A stretch of 64,000 nt of DNA from Salinivibrio costicola subsp. costicola ATCC 33508 = LMG 11651 (GTDB lineage: Bacteria; Pseudomonadota; Gammaproteobacteria; Enterobacterales; Vibrionaceae). The position numbers and the translations under genes were made by a program. Where the stretch lies: positions 1 through 64,000 of the forward strand of contig AQOF01000006.1 of NCBI GenBank assembly GCA_000565345.1, written 5' to 3'. Below are positions 1-9,555 of the stretch, piece by piece; positions within the stretch are counted from its first letter, which is position 1; each line of letters begins with the position of its first letter. A model generated the notes under the pieces. The model was not told the DNA's origin and made no database searches. It worked only from the letters and a program-made list of their open reading frames with translations.

Positions 1-715
1 AGCGCTCTCTTATTTTGCATAAAAATCGAACAATATTTTCACTGTTAACGGTGTCATAATCATCGATGATAGGGTGACCAAGGTCTGACAAATTGAGCGC
101 GCCAACAATATTGAGGCGACTACGGCTCCCTGTCGTCTCTATTGCTTTATCTTGTCCTGTGCGTATCCAGCCTTGCGTCACTTTTGTCGTTTGAGTCGGA
201 TGAACAGCATCCATAAACAGGATGGCTTCATCTTTGCCGCAGCGTGATTTGAGCGCTTCATAAGCGTCGACAAATGCGTGTTGCTTCGCCTCATCGAATT
301 TATGCGGCACGCCTTTAGGCTTTTTATAGCTAAAACCGTTGTGGTGCAGCCATTTGTTCATGCCAGCAACGGAGTAGCGCACACCAAACTGACACTGAAC
401 ATACGCGACAATTTGGTGGGTGTGGGAGTAGGTGTGTTCGGTCAAATGCTCAATCAAGGCCAATGCTTGAGGAGCGGACAAATGACTGCTTGAGCCACCA
501 TTCTCGGGCTTGAGTTTTTCAGCAGTTGCGTAGTCTTCAAGATGACGCCGTACTGTTGTTTCGTTAATACGCAATGCTTGAGAAATCATCGCAGCGCTCC
601 AACCTTCAGACGCGAGTAACACTGCTTTGATACGATCGCGCACTCGCCCATCACGAGTCGTCCCATGTTGGCGGTCGAGTTCAAGCTTCTGCTGTTTGGT
701 TAAAGTCACTTTCAT
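1..715 (-). CDS. IS630-family transposase, N-terminal 238 residues (runs off the left edge)
   Basis: I translated this from the minus strand, starting at the ATG at 715. The protein has a helix-turn-helix at about residues 24-62 (DRIKAVLLASEGWSAAMIS, then a recognition helix with TTVRRHLEDY). A second, winged-helix-like part at 95-137 (YSVAGMNKWLHHNGF) is typical of IS630 transposases. ILFMDAVHPTQ at 165-175 carries the first catalytic Asp (D169) of the DDE triad; the other acidic residues lie beyond the edge. The reading frame is open to base 1 without a stop. The protein would cut and paste its own element, and IS630 elements usually insert at TA. I could not define the terminal inverted repeat. 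This is the only mobile DNA in the window, and it sits 396 bases from the regulator of the cytochrome oxidase genes. Confidence 0.88.
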   Translation of the reverse strand, partial: MKVTLTKQQKLELDRQHGTTRDGRVRDRIKAVLLASEGWSAAMISQALRINETTVRRHLEDYATAEKLKPENGGSSSHLSAPQALALIEHLTEHTYSHTHQIVAYVQCQFGVRYSVAGMNKWLHHNGFSYKKPKGVPHKFDEAKQHAFVDAYEALKSRCGKDEAILFMDAVHPTQTTKVTQGWIRTGQDKAIETTGSRSRLNIVGALNLSDLGHPIIDDYDTVNSENIVRFLCKIRER

Positions 716-937
716 AGGTAGGAATCATGATCCTGTTTCTACGTAAAATCAAGCATCTTCAATGATCACGGGTATAGAGTGCAACGTTTGTTGCGTTTGA
801 TCTTTTCTCTCATGTCATCATGGAATCTAGCGTAGCCTGTGATTTTTGCTGTTTTGAGTCATGTTTAGAAACACAATAATTATGTGTATCTATGCGTCGC
901 CGTGCTTCCTTTTCCCTGCGTTCTTACGTATTCTTTG

Positions 938-949
938 TGATTAAGATCA
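938..949. promoter_or_regulatory. FNR/CRP-like palindrome upstream of the regulator-cydAB unit
   Basis: The sequence is TGAT-TAAG-ATCA, a perfect 4+4 palindrome with a 4-base spacer. It matches the core of the FNR consensus (TTGAT-N4-ATCAA) except for the outermost bases. The overlapping TGTGA-N6-TCATG also resembles a weak CRP half-site pair. It lies about 165 bases before the regulator start. FNR and ArcA control bd oxidases in E. coli, so oxygen control here would make sense, but this is inference from a short match. Confidence 0.35.
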
Positions 950-1081
950 TGTTCACATGGCAGTCTGTGTAACATTTTCATAAAGCATCCTTACAGTTTG
1001 TAACTAAAGCCCTTTTCTATTTTCAATAATTTCTGAAAATTCCAAATTTTCATTGATCCCACGCAAAGAAACTCCGTATTA

Positions 1082-1104
1082 TCCCTCAGACGCATTGTGA
1101 GGGA
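1082..1104 (+). promoter_or_regulatory. Inverted repeat covering the Shine-Dalgarno of the GbsR-type gene
   Basis: TCCCTCA (1082-1088) and TGAGGGA (1098-1104) form a perfect 7-bp inverted repeat with a 9-base spacer. The right arm contains the ribosome binding site GAGGGAG, 6 bases before the ATG at 1112. As RNA it would hide the ribosome binding site; as DNA it could be an autoregulatory operator. Confidence 0.5.
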
Positions 1105-1111
1105 GATCAAA

Positions 1112-1675
1112 ATGGAGTTGTCACAAGAATTACGCAACGTCGTGATGCACTTTGGTGAGATGGGAAGCCGTTGGGGCTTTAATCGCTCAGTCGGTGAAAT
1201 GCTAGCGCTGATTGTGCTAAGCGAACATCCTTTAAGCGCTGACGACATTGTGTCTGCACTCAACATTTCTCGCGGCAACGTCAGTATGGCAACCAAAGAG
1301 TTGCAAGGCTGGAATTTAATCCGTTCACAGCGTACCCCCGGAGATAGAAAGGATTACTTCGTGCCCAATGGCACTATCTGGGAGTTGGCGCAGCAGGTGC
1401 TTGCTGAAAGGAAAAAGCGAGAAGTCGACCCCACCTTATCGATGTTGCGTTCACATTTTATGCGAAGCGAAGACGACGCAGACAGTCACGCGGTGACGCA
1501 GTTACATGAGATCCACGATCTTTTGGAGCTGTTCAACCATTGGTTTGATGATGTGCAGCAAATGAAACCTGAACATCTGAAAAATTTGATGAAGCTGGGT
1601 AGCAGTGTCGGTCGGCTTCTTGAGCTGTCGGGCAAGTTGTTTCACAGCAAGTCCAACGAAGAATCGGGTAAGTAA
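1112..1675 (+). CDS. GbsR/MarR-family transcriptional regulator
   Basis: This 187-residue protein looks like the GbsR branch of MarR regulators (COG1510 type). The winged helix-turn-helix is at about residues 30-85: the recognition helix includes SRGNVSMATKEL, and the wing is RSQRTPGDRKDYF. An alpha-helical C-terminal half probably dimerises. I chose the ATG at 1112 over the GTG at 1097 because GAGGGAG sits 6 bases before it. The oxidase gene follows after 18 bases, so co-transcription and control of the oxidase are likely. GbsR of Bacillus senses choline, but here the partner genes are respiratory and the ligand is unknown. The choline cluster starts about 3 kb downstream with its own BetI repressor. 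Confidence 0.8.
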   Translation: MELSQELRNVVMHFGEMGSRWGFNRSVGEMLALIVLSEHPLSADDIVSALNISRGNVSMATKELQGWNLIRSQRTPGDRKDYFVPNGTIWELAQQVLAERKKREVDPTLSMLRSHFMRSEDDADSHAVTQLHEIHDLLELFNHWFDDVQQMKPEHLKNLMKLGSSVGRLLELSGKLFHSKSNEESGK

Positions 1676-1693
1676 CGTCCTGAGGGTAATGTC

Positions 1694-3043
1694 ATGTTAG
1701 ATACATTAATGTTGTCGCGAATGCAGTTTGCGGCCAACATCAGCTTCCATATTCTTTTTCCCACCATCACGATTGCACTCGGATGGATGCTGGTGTTTTT
1801 CAAATTCAGACACAATCGCACGGGTGAGCAAATTTGGCTCGACACCTATTATTTCTGGGTCAAAGTGTTTGCGCTGACCTTTGCGCTTGGGGTGGTCTCT
1901 GGTATCACCATGAGTTTTCAGTTTGGCACCAATTGGCCGGGCTTCATGGAAAAAGTGGGCAACATTGCGGGTCCTTTATTGGGCTATGAGGTGATGACGG
2001 CGTTTTTCATGGAAGCGACCTTCCTCGGTGTGATGTTATTCGGTAAAAACCGGGTGCCTAACTGGGTGCATACGCTGGCAACTTTGCTGGTGGCGATTGG
2101 TACCACGATTTCTGCTTTTTGGATCCTGGTACTCAATAGCTGGATGCACACACCAACCGGCTTTGAGATCATTGAAGGGGTGGTCCACCCAACCAGCTGG
2201 TTCGAGGTTATTTTTAACCCATCAATGCCGTATCGCTTAAGCCATATGCTATTAGCGTCAGGGCTGACCGCGTCTTTCTTAATTGCCGGTATTTCCGCCT
2301 ATCAGAAATTGAAATCACCCACGTCCGGTGTGTCAGACAAGCCACTGAAAGTGGGGATTACGGCGGCTGCTATTTTGATCCCACTGCAAATCTTTATCGG
2401 CGACATGCACGGGTTAAACACCCTAGAACATCAACCGCAGAAAATTGCGGCAATGGAAGGGGTCTGGGAGACCGAGCAAGGCGCGCCATTACTGCTTTTT
2501 GCGGTACCTAACGAACAAACACGTTCAAACGACTATGAAATCGGTATTCCGAATCTGGCCAGTTTGATTCTGACTCACAAACTCGATGGTGAAATCAAAG
2601 GCTTGGAAAGCTTTGAGTATCATCCACCGGTGAAACCACTCTTCTTTGGTTTTCGAATCATGGTAGGCGTAGGTGTGCTCATGTTGCTGGTGAGCTGGTA
2701 CACCGCGTACCGTGTATGGCGAAACCAGCCAATGCCTAAGTGGCATCTGATGGGGCTTGTGGCGATGACCTTCTCAGGCTGGGTCGCTACCTTATCGGGA
2801 TGGTATGTCACTGAGATTGGTCGTCAGCCTTGGCTTGTTCAAGGTGTATTGAAGACGGCGGATGCGGTGACGACAGTCGCCAGTTCTAATGTAGGGATTT
2901 CATTAACCATCTATCTCACCCTCTATGCCGTGTTGATGGTGGCCTACATTCGAACCCTGTTCTTCTTGGCGAAAAAACGTTTGCCAGAGTATCAATCTGA
3001 CGACGCAAACACCGCGCAGTCAACTAAAGAGGTGAACGTATGA
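1694..3043 (+). CDS. cydA: Cytochrome bd-type quinol oxidase subunit I, short Q-loop (CioA/CydA)
   Basis: Membrane subunit that oxidises quinol and carries the haems of the bd-type terminal oxidase. The N-terminus SRMQFAANISFHILFPT holds His19, the expected haem ligand. Near residue 250 lies KIAAMEGVWET, the Lys/Glu quinol-binding motif of the Q-loop. GRQPW is present near residue 380. At 449 residues it is about 70 shorter than E. coli CydA, because the C-terminal insert of the Q-loop is missing. That is the form found in the cyanide-insensitive (Cio) branch. The stop overlaps the start of the subunit II gene by 4 bases (ATGA), indicating translational coupling. No cydX-like small subunit was seen after subunit II. 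Confidence 0.93.
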   Translation: MLDTLMLSRMQFAANISFHILFPTITIALGWMLVFFKFRHNRTGEQIWLDTYYFWVKVFALTFALGVVSGITMSFQFGTNWPGFMEKVGNIAGPLLGYEVMTAFFMEATFLGVMLFGKNRVPNWVHTLATLLVAIGTTISAFWILVLNSWMHTPTGFEIIEGVVHPTSWFEVIFNPSMPYRLSHMLLASGLTASFLIAGISAYQKLKSPTSGVSDKPLKVGITAAAILIPLQIFIGDMHGLNTLEHQPQKIAAMEGVWETEQGAPLLLFAVPNEQTRSNDYEIGIPNLASLILTHKLDGEIKGLESFEYHPPVKPLFFGFRIMVGVGVLMLLVSWYTAYRVWRNQPMPKWHLMGLVAMTFSGWVATLSGWYVTEIGRQPWLVQGVLKTADAVTTVASSNVGISLTIYLTLYAVLMVAYIRTLFFLAKKRLPEYQSDDANTAQSTKEVNV

Positions 3044-4038
3044 CCATCACACCACATTTACCTGAAATCTATCTATTGCTCTTTGGGTTTACGGTATTTA
3101 TGTATGCCGTATTAGATGGCTACGATCTCGGGGTTGGCATGTTGCTCCCGAGCTGTAACCAAGCACAGCGCGATCGCATGATTGCATCGATTGGCCCTTT
3201 TTGGGATGCCAACGAAACGTGGTTAGTGTTGGCGGTTGGTATTTTGTTGATTGCATTCCCAACCGCACATAGCTTGATTTTGACTGAGCTATACTTGCCG
3301 ACCTCAGTGATGTTAGCGGGATTAATCTTGCGCGGGGTCTCCTTCGATTTCCGTGCCAAGGTGCGGCCTGAACGCAAAGATCTCTGGGATCGTTGCTTTA
3401 AAGCCGGCTCTTTTATTGCAGCGATGACCCAAGGCTACATGATAGGCCGTTATGTGTTGGCATTTGATGAAAGCATCGGGGCGTACTTGTTTGCCTTATT
3501 AAGTGGCCTTTGTGTGACCGCAGCTTACATCTATATCGGCGGAACCTGGCTGGTGATGAAGACTGAAGGCGATTTACAAAAGCGAGCGGCTAAATGGTCG
3601 CGTCGTGGTGGTTGGTTAGCCGCGCTAGGCGTCTTAGCCATTAGCATTGTGAACCCACTGGTAAGTGAAACCGTTGCCGCGCGTTGGTTTGGCTTCCCTG
3701 AGATCTTGCTTCTCGCCCCCGTTCCATTAGTGTGTCTGGCGATTATGGTGCTGGTCGACCGATATTTACGCCATGTACCGGTTGAAAATGACGTGGGATA
3801 CCAATTCCCATTCATTGGCGCGATATTCTTGTTCGCATTAAGCTTTTTTGGCTTGGCCTATAGTTTCTTTCCGGACATCGTCCCAGGAGTAATGACAGCA
3901 CAAGAGGCAGCGAGTGCACCAGGTACCTTATTAATTGTGGGTTATGGTGCCATGTTTGTGTTGCCGATGATCTTCTTGTACACCGTGTTTGTCTATCGTG
4001 TGTTCTCCGGTAAAGCAACGGATCTTAACTACGAGTAA
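3040..4038 (+). CDS. cydB: Cytochrome bd-type quinol oxidase subunit II (CioB/CydB)
   Basis: Second membrane subunit of the bd oxidase. It has 332 residues with about eight or nine hydrophobic segments, and begins with a helix carrying FTVFMYAVLDGYDLGVGML, the family signature with the acidic residues of the proton path. FWDANETWLVLAVG follows near residue 52. The length fits CioB-type subunits better than E. coli CydB (379). The ATG overlaps the subunit I stop, so the two are made as a pair. A strong terminator follows at 4073-4111. Confidence 0.93.
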   Translation: MTITPHLPEIYLLLFGFTVFMYAVLDGYDLGVGMLLPSCNQAQRDRMIASIGPFWDANETWLVLAVGILLIAFPTAHSLILTELYLPTSVMLAGLILRGVSFDFRAKVRPERKDLWDRCFKAGSFIAAMTQGYMIGRYVLAFDESIGAYLFALLSGLCVTAAYIYIGGTWLVMKTEGDLQKRAAKWSRRGGWLAALGVLAISIVNPLVSETVAARWFGFPEILLLAPVPLVCLAIMVLVDRYLRHVPVENDVGYQFPFIGAIFLFALSFFGLAYSFFPDIVPGVMTAQEAASAPGTLLIVGYGAMFVLPMIFLYTVFVYRVFSGKATDLNYE

Positions 4039-4072
4039 TCTCTCTCACCGTTAGCCGTTTAACTGTTTTATG

Positions 4073-4111
4073 AGCGCCCAGTCCATCTTGTGATGGCCTG
4101 GGCGCTTTTTT
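4073..4111 (+). terminator. Rho-independent terminator after cydB
   Basis: AGCGCCCAG pairs with CTGGGCGCT, and inner CCATC pairs with GATGG, giving a long GC-rich hairpin with loop TTGT followed by a T-run. Confidence 0.9.
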
Positions 4112-4660
4112 ATCCCTACATATTTGTCATTAACGCGGAAAAAGATAGTCACCCTAAACATTGGCTGCGTTAAATATTACATCTCGCTGGATTAGCCCTC
4201 CTTTCTATCAAGCAAAGACCTAATTTTTTCTGAAACCATTACGTTAGAGCTAGGTGCTCGATTTCATTTTTGTCTTATTTTATCTGATGATCGGCGATAT
4301 GAGCGGATTTTCGTTGGTTTTTTACGCTTTCTAGCGTTTTTGGTAATGATGTCGCTGGTAATGAGTGAGGCTAAATCATAGCGCTTCTCTTGTTTATGGC
4401 CCTTAATAATCGCTTATGATAGTTGTATTTATGGCCATTTATTGAGCGATTTGGTGATAAATACTGCTATCAGCACAAACAATTAGGTGACAAAAGAGCG
4501 AGGTTAAAATTGACTTAAATCATTGTTTTTGCTTTATCTAGCTGTTTTTTCGTGGGGTGGGGTGTAGCGAATTGGTTAAAAATAATGTTTGAGATCTAAT
4601 GATTAGCGTGTAAGATTATCTTTAACTAATCGTTCAATTAAAAAAACGAATGGAGACGTA
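4112..4660. other. Intergenic region before betI
   Basis: About 550 AT-rich bases without a credible gene on either strand. It separates the oxidase operon, which ends in a terminator, from the choline cluster and should hold the bet promoter. The only site I can support is the BetI-like operator just before betI. Confidence 0.5.
4621..4642. promoter_or_regulatory. Probable BetI operator / bet promoter region
   Basis: TAACTAATCGTTCAATTAA resembles the E. coli BetI-bound region, which contains GGACGTTCAATATAA. It lies 19 bases before the betI start, where an autoregulatory operator would act. BetI represses bet genes until choline is present. The match is by eye and the palindrome is imperfect. 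Confidence 0.45.
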
Positions 4661-5263
4661 ATGCCTAAGGTAGGGATGCCGGAAGTACGGAAACCGCAGC
4701 TGGTTAAGGCCACGATGACGGTCATCGGTCGAGTAGGGCTGCATGCAGCCACGATTTCTTTGATCAGTAAGGAAGCCGGCGTATCAACAGGCATTATTAA
4801 CCACTATTTTGGTGGTAAGCATGGCTTGCTAGAAGAAACCATGCGCGTGGTTCTACGTGAGCTATCGGCAACGGTGATTAGCGCATTGCGCGAAACCCCA
4901 CGCCACCACCATCAGGCGCGCATCAACGCGATCATTAACGCCAACTTTGAAGGGTTTCAGGCCAAATCTGATGTGGTTAAAACGTGGTTAGCGTTCTGGT
5001 CGTATGCCATGCATGACGATGAATTATACCGTTTACAACGCGTGAACGAAAAGCGCCTACTGTCGCATTTGCGCATTGAGCTACGTGCATTATTGCCGCT
5101 TGATCAGGCGGTGATGGTCGCTCAGGGGATTGCGGCGTTGATCGATGGTATTTGGTTGCGCGGTGCATTGAACCCTAAAGGTATTGATGCCAACAACGCT
5201 CGGACCATCATCAATGATTATTTGGATAAGCAATTGACCTTTTATGGTCGTCCTCAGAGCTAA
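4661..5263 (+). CDS. betI: Choline-responsive TetR-family repressor BetI
   Basis: This 200-residue TetR-type repressor has its N-terminal helix-turn-helix at about residues 25-55 ([19 protein letters not shown], then [12 protein letters not shown]), nearly the classic BetI sequence. The C-terminal domain would bind choline or betaine aldehyde. The start ATG has GGAG 5 bases upstream. It is first in the cluster betI-betB-betA-choX-choW-choV, all on the plus strand with short gaps, so it probably represses the whole unit and itself. Confidence 0.93.
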   Translation: MPKVGMPEVRKPQLVKATMTVIGRVGLHAATISLISKEAGVSTGIINHYFGGKHGLLEETMRVVLRELSATVISALRETPRHHHQARINAIINANFEGFQAKSDVVKTWLAFWSYAMHDDELYRLQRVNEKRLLSHLRIELRALLPLDQAVMVAQGIAALIDGIWLRGALNPKGIDANNARTIINDYLDKQLTFYGRPQS

Positions 5264-5316
5264 GGCCGCAAACGCCTGACATATACACTCGAACACAAAA
5301 GAATTCAGGATTAATT

Positions 5317-6777
5317 ATGGACGCGAAAACGCTATTTATTAATGGGCAACTGACCGCTGCAACCAGTGGTGAGCACTTTGCAACCGTCAACCCGGCCACG
5401 GGTGAAACGCTTGCACAAATTGATCAAGCTTCGGCAGACGATGTACAAGCGGCTGTCGATGCTGCCAAACAAGGCTTTGCAGTTTGGTCGCGTATGACAG
5501 CGATGGAGCGTAGCCGTATTCTACTAAAAGCCGTTGCCCTGTTACGTGAGCGTAATGATGAATTAGCGAAGCTCGAAGTACTCGACACCGGTAAGCCGAT
5601 GCAAGAAGCGGTCGAGGTTGACGTGGTCACCGGTGCGGATGCGATTGAGTATTTCGCCAATCTTGTCCCGTCCATGCAGGGCGAGCAACAACCGCTTTCT
5701 GAAAACCAATTCTTCTATACCCGTCGTGAGCCACTTGGCGTGTGTGCAGGCATTGGTGCATGGAACTATCCGATCCAGATTGCGATGTGGAAGTCAGCAC
5801 CAGCATTGGCAGCGGGAAACGCCATGGTGTTTAAACCGTCTGAAGAAACACCGCTAACCGCCTTAAAACTGGCAGAAATTTTTGCCGAAGCAGGGATGCC
5901 AGCCGGTGTGTTTAATGTGGTTCAAGGTGACTACCGTGTGGGCCAAATGCTGACTGCACACCCTGAGATTGCCAAAGTCTCGTTCACGGGTGAAGTCGGA
6001 ACCGGTAAAACGGTCATGGGTGACGCGGCTAAAACACTCAAGTCGGTCACTATGGAGCTAGGCGGTAAATCACCTTGTATCGTGTTTGATGATGCAGACC
6101 TTGATAATGCGGTATCGGCAGCTATGGTCGCGAACTTCTATACCCAAGGCGAAGTGTGTACACACGGCACCCGTGTATTTGTTCACGACAGCATTTACGA
6201 CGCCTTCGTTGAGCAACTGAAAGCGCGTACAGAAAAGCTCGTTATCGGTGACCCAACCGATATGAACACCCAGGTCGGTGCGCTGATCTCGACTGAACAC
6301 CTTAATAAAGTGATGACGGCGATTGAAACGGCAAAAGCAAGCGGTGCAACCTTGCTGACCGGTGGCTACCGCGTCACTGAGAACGGGCTTGATAAGGGTA
6401 ACTTTGTCGCGCCAACCATCTTTACAGACTGTGATGACAACATGGCGCACGTGCGTGAAGAGATCTTTGGCCCCGTGATGTCGGTATTGCGTTTTTCTGA
6501 TGAGGAAGAAGTCGTTGCCCGTGCCAACAATACCCATTATGGCTTAGCGGCAGGTATCTTTACGCAGAATCTATCGCGTGCTCACCGCATTATTCATCAG
6601 CTTGAAGCCGGTATTTGCTGGGTCAACACCTGGGGTGACTCACCCGCAGAAATGCCAGTTGGTGGCTACAAACACTCAGGTGTCGGTCGTGAGAATGGTG
6701 TCGAAACCCTCACACATTATACCCAAACCAAGAGTGTCCTGATTGAGCTTGGCGACTTCGCCAGCCCTTACGCCTAA
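5317..6777 (+). CDS. betB: Betaine aldehyde dehydrogenase BetB
   Basis: NAD(P)-dependent cytosolic enzyme that oxidises betaine aldehyde to glycine betaine, the second step of choline oxidation. It has 486 residues, the usual length. Visible aldehyde dehydrogenase motifs are the cofactor-site [16 protein letters not shown], the catalytic-Glu motif [10 protein letters not shown] near residue 250, and the catalytic Cys in [12 protein letters not shown] near 282. [13 protein letters not shown] lies near 390. The gene is intact, 53 bases after betI and 20 bases before betA. Confidence 0.96.
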   Translation: MDAKTLFINGQLTAATSGEHFATVNPATGETLAQIDQASADDVQAAVDAAKQGFAVWSRMTAMERSRILLKAVALLRERNDELAKLEVLDTGKPMQEAVEVDVVTGADAIEYFANLVPSMQGEQQPLSENQFFYTRREPLGVCAGIGAWNYPIQIAMWKSAPALAAGNAMVFKPSEETPLTALKLAEIFAEAGMPAGVFNVVQGDYRVGQMLTAHPEIAKVSFTGEVGTGKTVMGDAAKTLKSVTMELGGKSPCIVFDDADLDNAVSAAMVANFYTQGEVCTHGTRVFVHDSIYDAFVEQLKARTEKLVIGDPTDMNTQVGALISTEHLNKVMTAIETAKASGATLLTGGYRVTENGLDKGNFVAPTIFTDCDDNMAHVREEIFGPVMSVLRFSDEEEVVARANNTHYGLAAGIFTQNLSRAHRIIHQLEAGICWVNTWGDSPAEMPVGGYKHSGVGRENGVETLTHYTQTKSVLIELGDFASPYA

Positions 6778-6797
6778 TTTCTAACGGAGCGACCAAT

Positions 6798-8498
6798 ATG
6801 TCACAACGCTACGATTATATTATCGTCGGCGCGGGTTCGGCCGGCTGCGCATTGGCCGATCGGCTGACCGAATCTGGCCAACATCAAGTGCTACTGCTTG
6901 AAGCGGGCGGTACCGATAAGAGTATTTTTATCCAAATGCCGACGGCTTTGTCGATTCCTATGAACACCAAGCGCTATGCCTGGCAGTTCGAAACATTGCC
7001 AGAGCCAGGCCTTGATGGACGTGAACTTCATTGTCCCCGCGGTAAAGTGCTCGGTGGCAGCTCATCGATTAATGGCATGGTGTATGTCCGTGGTCACGCT
7101 TGTGACTATGAAGAGTGGGTTGAGCACGGTGCCAATGGCTGGGATTACGCTAGCTGCTTGCCGTACTTTAAGCGTGCTGAAAGTTGGTCAGGCGGGGCAG
7201 ATACCTACCGTGGTGGTAACGGTCCTGTCGGCACTTGCAACGGTAACGACATGAAATTAAATCCATTGTATCAGGCTTTTATTGATGCAGGGGTGGAAGC
7301 TGGGTATCCAGAAACCAAAGATTACAACGGTTATCAGCAAGAAGGCTTTGGCCCAATGCACATGACCGTCGATAAAGGTGTGCGTGCCTCAACATCAAAC
7401 GCCTATCTGCGCCGTGCCTTGAAGCGTAGCAACCTCACCTTGAAAAAAGGCGTGGTGACGCGCCGTATCTTGCTAGAAGGCAAGCGTGCTGTCGGTGTGG
7501 AATTTGAAAAAGGCGGCAACATCGAGCATGTGATGGCGGATAAAGAAGTGATCTCCAGTGCCGGCTCTGTTGGGTCGCCTCAGCTTTTACAGCTATCCGG
7601 TATTGGTGCGCGTGACGTGCTCGAAAGTGCAGGTGTTGATGTTCAGCACGAGCTGCCGGGCGTCGGTGAAAATTTGCAAGACCACCTCGAGGTGTATTTT
7701 CAATTCCATTGTAAGCAACCCATCACGCTGAACAGCAAACTGGGCCTTATTAGCAAAGGCATGATTGGTACCGAGTGGATCCTGACCCGTAAAGGCTTGG
7801 GTGCCACCAACCATTTTGAATCTTGCGCCTTTATTCGCTCACGCGAAGGACTGAAGTGGCCAAACGTGCAGTATCACTTTTTGCCTGCTGCTATGCGTTA
7901 TGACGGTAAAGCGGCATTTGATGGCCATGGCTTCCAGGTGCATGTTGGCCCTAATAAACCAGAAAGTCGCGGCCATGTTCGGATTCAGTCTGCCGATCCG
8001 CATGCTAAGCCGGCAATTTTATTTAATTACATTACGACTGAGCAAGACCGCCAAGATTGGCGCGACACCATTCGTTTAACCCGCGAAATTATGGATCAAA
8101 ACGCGATGAACGCATTCCGTGGTGATGAGATCCAACCGGGTAAGGATGTTCAGTCGGATGAAGCGATCGATCGTTGGGTGAAAGAGAATGTGGAAAGTGC
8201 TTATCACCCATCGTGTACTTGCAAAATGGGCGCCGAAGACGACGCAATGGCGGTGCTCGATGAGCAATGCCGTGTGCGTGGAATTCAAGGGTTGCGCGTG
8301 GTGGACTCCTCTGTCTTCCCGACGATTCCTAATGGCAACCTGAATGCCCCAACCATCATGGTAGCGGAGCGCGCCGCTGACATGATCCTTGAGAAGCCAC
8401 TCTTACCTGCCGAGCAGGTGCCAGTATGGATTGCGGGTGAGTGGCAAGACAAGCAACGCAATCAAAACGCGCAGAGTGACGATGCCACCCAAGGGTGA
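6798..8498 (+). CDS. betA: Choline dehydrogenase BetA
   Basis: Membrane-associated FAD enzyme of the GMC oxidoreductase family that oxidises choline to betaine aldehyde. The N-terminal dinucleotide-binding motif is [16 protein letters not shown] (residues 8-23), followed by the GMC signature [19 protein letters not shown] near 82. The C-terminal catalytic His lies in [12 protein letters not shown] near 468, with the Asn in [13 protein letters not shown] near 515. It has 566 residues, normal for BetA. A good ribosome site (GGAGCG) precedes the ATG. It follows betB closely and feeds it. Confidence 0.96.
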   Translation: MSQRYDYIIVGAGSAGCALADRLTESGQHQVLLLEAGGTDKSIFIQMPTALSIPMNTKRYAWQFETLPEPGLDGRELHCPRGKVLGGSSSINGMVYVRGHACDYEEWVEHGANGWDYASCLPYFKRAESWSGGADTYRGGNGPVGTCNGNDMKLNPLYQAFIDAGVEAGYPETKDYNGYQQEGFGPMHMTVDKGVRASTSNAYLRRALKRSNLTLKKGVVTRRILLEGKRAVGVEFEKGGNIEHVMADKEVISSAGSVGSPQLLQLSGIGARDVLESAGVDVQHELPGVGENLQDHLEVYFQFHCKQPITLNSKLGLISKGMIGTEWILTRKGLGATNHFESCAFIRSREGLKWPNVQYHFLPAAMRYDGKAAFDGHGFQVHVGPNKPESRGHVRIQSADPHAKPAILFNYITTEQDRQDWRDTIRLTREIMDQNAMNAFRGDEIQPGKDVQSDEAIDRWVKENVESAYHPSCTCKMGAEDDAMAVLDEQCRVRGIQGLRVVDSSVFPTIPNGNLNAPTIMVAERAADMILEKPLLPAEQVPVWIAGEWQDKQRNQNAQSDDATQG

Positions 8499-8542
8499 GC
8501 ACACACTAGAAACTAATTAGTAAGCATTACAAGGAAACTAAT

Positions 8543-9501
8543 ATGTCAATGAATAAACGTAAAACCACCAAAACGCTGATGACTGCCGTTGGCTTGAGCT
8601 CAATGATGGCGTTCGGCGCTGCAGCGAATCAGTGCGAGACCGTGCGTTTCTCGGATATCGGTTGGACAGACGTGACCTCAACGACTGCCATCACTACTGA
8701 AGTGCTGAAAGGCATGGGTTACGAGACACAAACCGATCTATTGTCTTTGCCGGTAACCTTCTCATCACTAGCGTCGGGCGACATCGACGTATTCCTCGGT
8801 AACTGGATGCCTACGCAAACAGGCGATATCAAAAAGTATCTTGACGAAGCTCGATCGACAGCGTTCGCGCCAACCTGACAGGTGCCAAATATACCCTCGC
8901 CGTGCCTCAGTATGTTTACGATGCGGGTGTTACTAGCGTCGCAGATATCGCGAAATACGCTGACAAATTCGACTCTCGCATTTATGGCATTGAGCCAGGT
9001 AACGACGGCAACCGCCAGATTCAGAAAATGATCGATACCGATGATTTCAACCTGGGTGACTTCCGTCTCATCGAATCCAGTGAAGCTGGCATGGAGTCTC
9101 AGGTGTCTCGTGCCGTTCGTCGTGACAAGTGGGTTGCCTTCCTAGGCTGGGCCCCGCACCCAATGAACAGCAACTTTGATATGAAATACCTATCGGGTGC
9201 GGACGAGTACTTTGGTCCGAACTATGGCGGTGCCACGGTTCATACCAACGTACGTAGCGGCTATGTCGAGCAGTGCGCAAACGTGGGTCAAATGCTCGAG
9301 AATCTTGAGTTTAGTCTCAAGATGGAAAACGAAATGATGGGCAAAATCCTCAACGACGGTGAGAAGCCACAAATGGCTGCACGTGAATGGCTACGCAACA
9401 ACCCAAGTGTGTTGAACAAGTGGCTAGACGGTGTCACCACAGTTGATGGTAAAGACGCTGTTGAAGCGGTCACTGAATACCTAAAAAAGACTGAAGCGTA
9501 A
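8543..9501 (+). CDS. choX: Choline ABC transporter periplasmic binding protein ChoX, frame broken at about 8849
   Basis: Substrate-binding protein (OpuAC type) that delivers choline to ChoW/ChoV. The signal peptide covers about residues 1-28 and ends near FGAAANQ. Aromatic cage residues known in ChoX are seen in DIGWTDVTS, VFLGNWMPT, PQYVYDAG and FLGWAPHPMN. The reading frame breaks near 8849. The first part ends at 8878, but the next codons of the family (SIDSVRANLTGAKYTLAVP) continue in another frame from about 8851. Adding one G (gaagctcg to gaaggctcg) gives an unbroken 319-residue protein. Both halves are well conserved, so a sequence error is more likely than decay. Ribosome site AAGGAA precedes the ATG. 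Confidence 0.88.
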
Positions 9502-9555
9502 CTATAAAAGTGTAGAAGGAGAGGGCGGTGTTAACGCCGCCCCTAAGGTTTTATT

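Larger units (their letters stand above)
716..1111. other. Intergenic region between transposase and GbsR-type regulator
   Basis: AT-rich stretch with no credible gene. It should contain the right end of the IS630 element, whose exact terminus I cannot fix, and the promoter of the regulator/cydAB unit. Two sites stand out and are listed separately: an FNR/CRP-like palindrome at 938-949 and an inverted repeat at 1082-1104 over the start signal. Confidence 0.5.

Noticed and set aside
6070-6537. 155-codon minus-strand ORF inside betB
   Set aside because: It is opposite a clearly conserved aldehyde dehydrogenase and has no independent start signal; a shadow frame.
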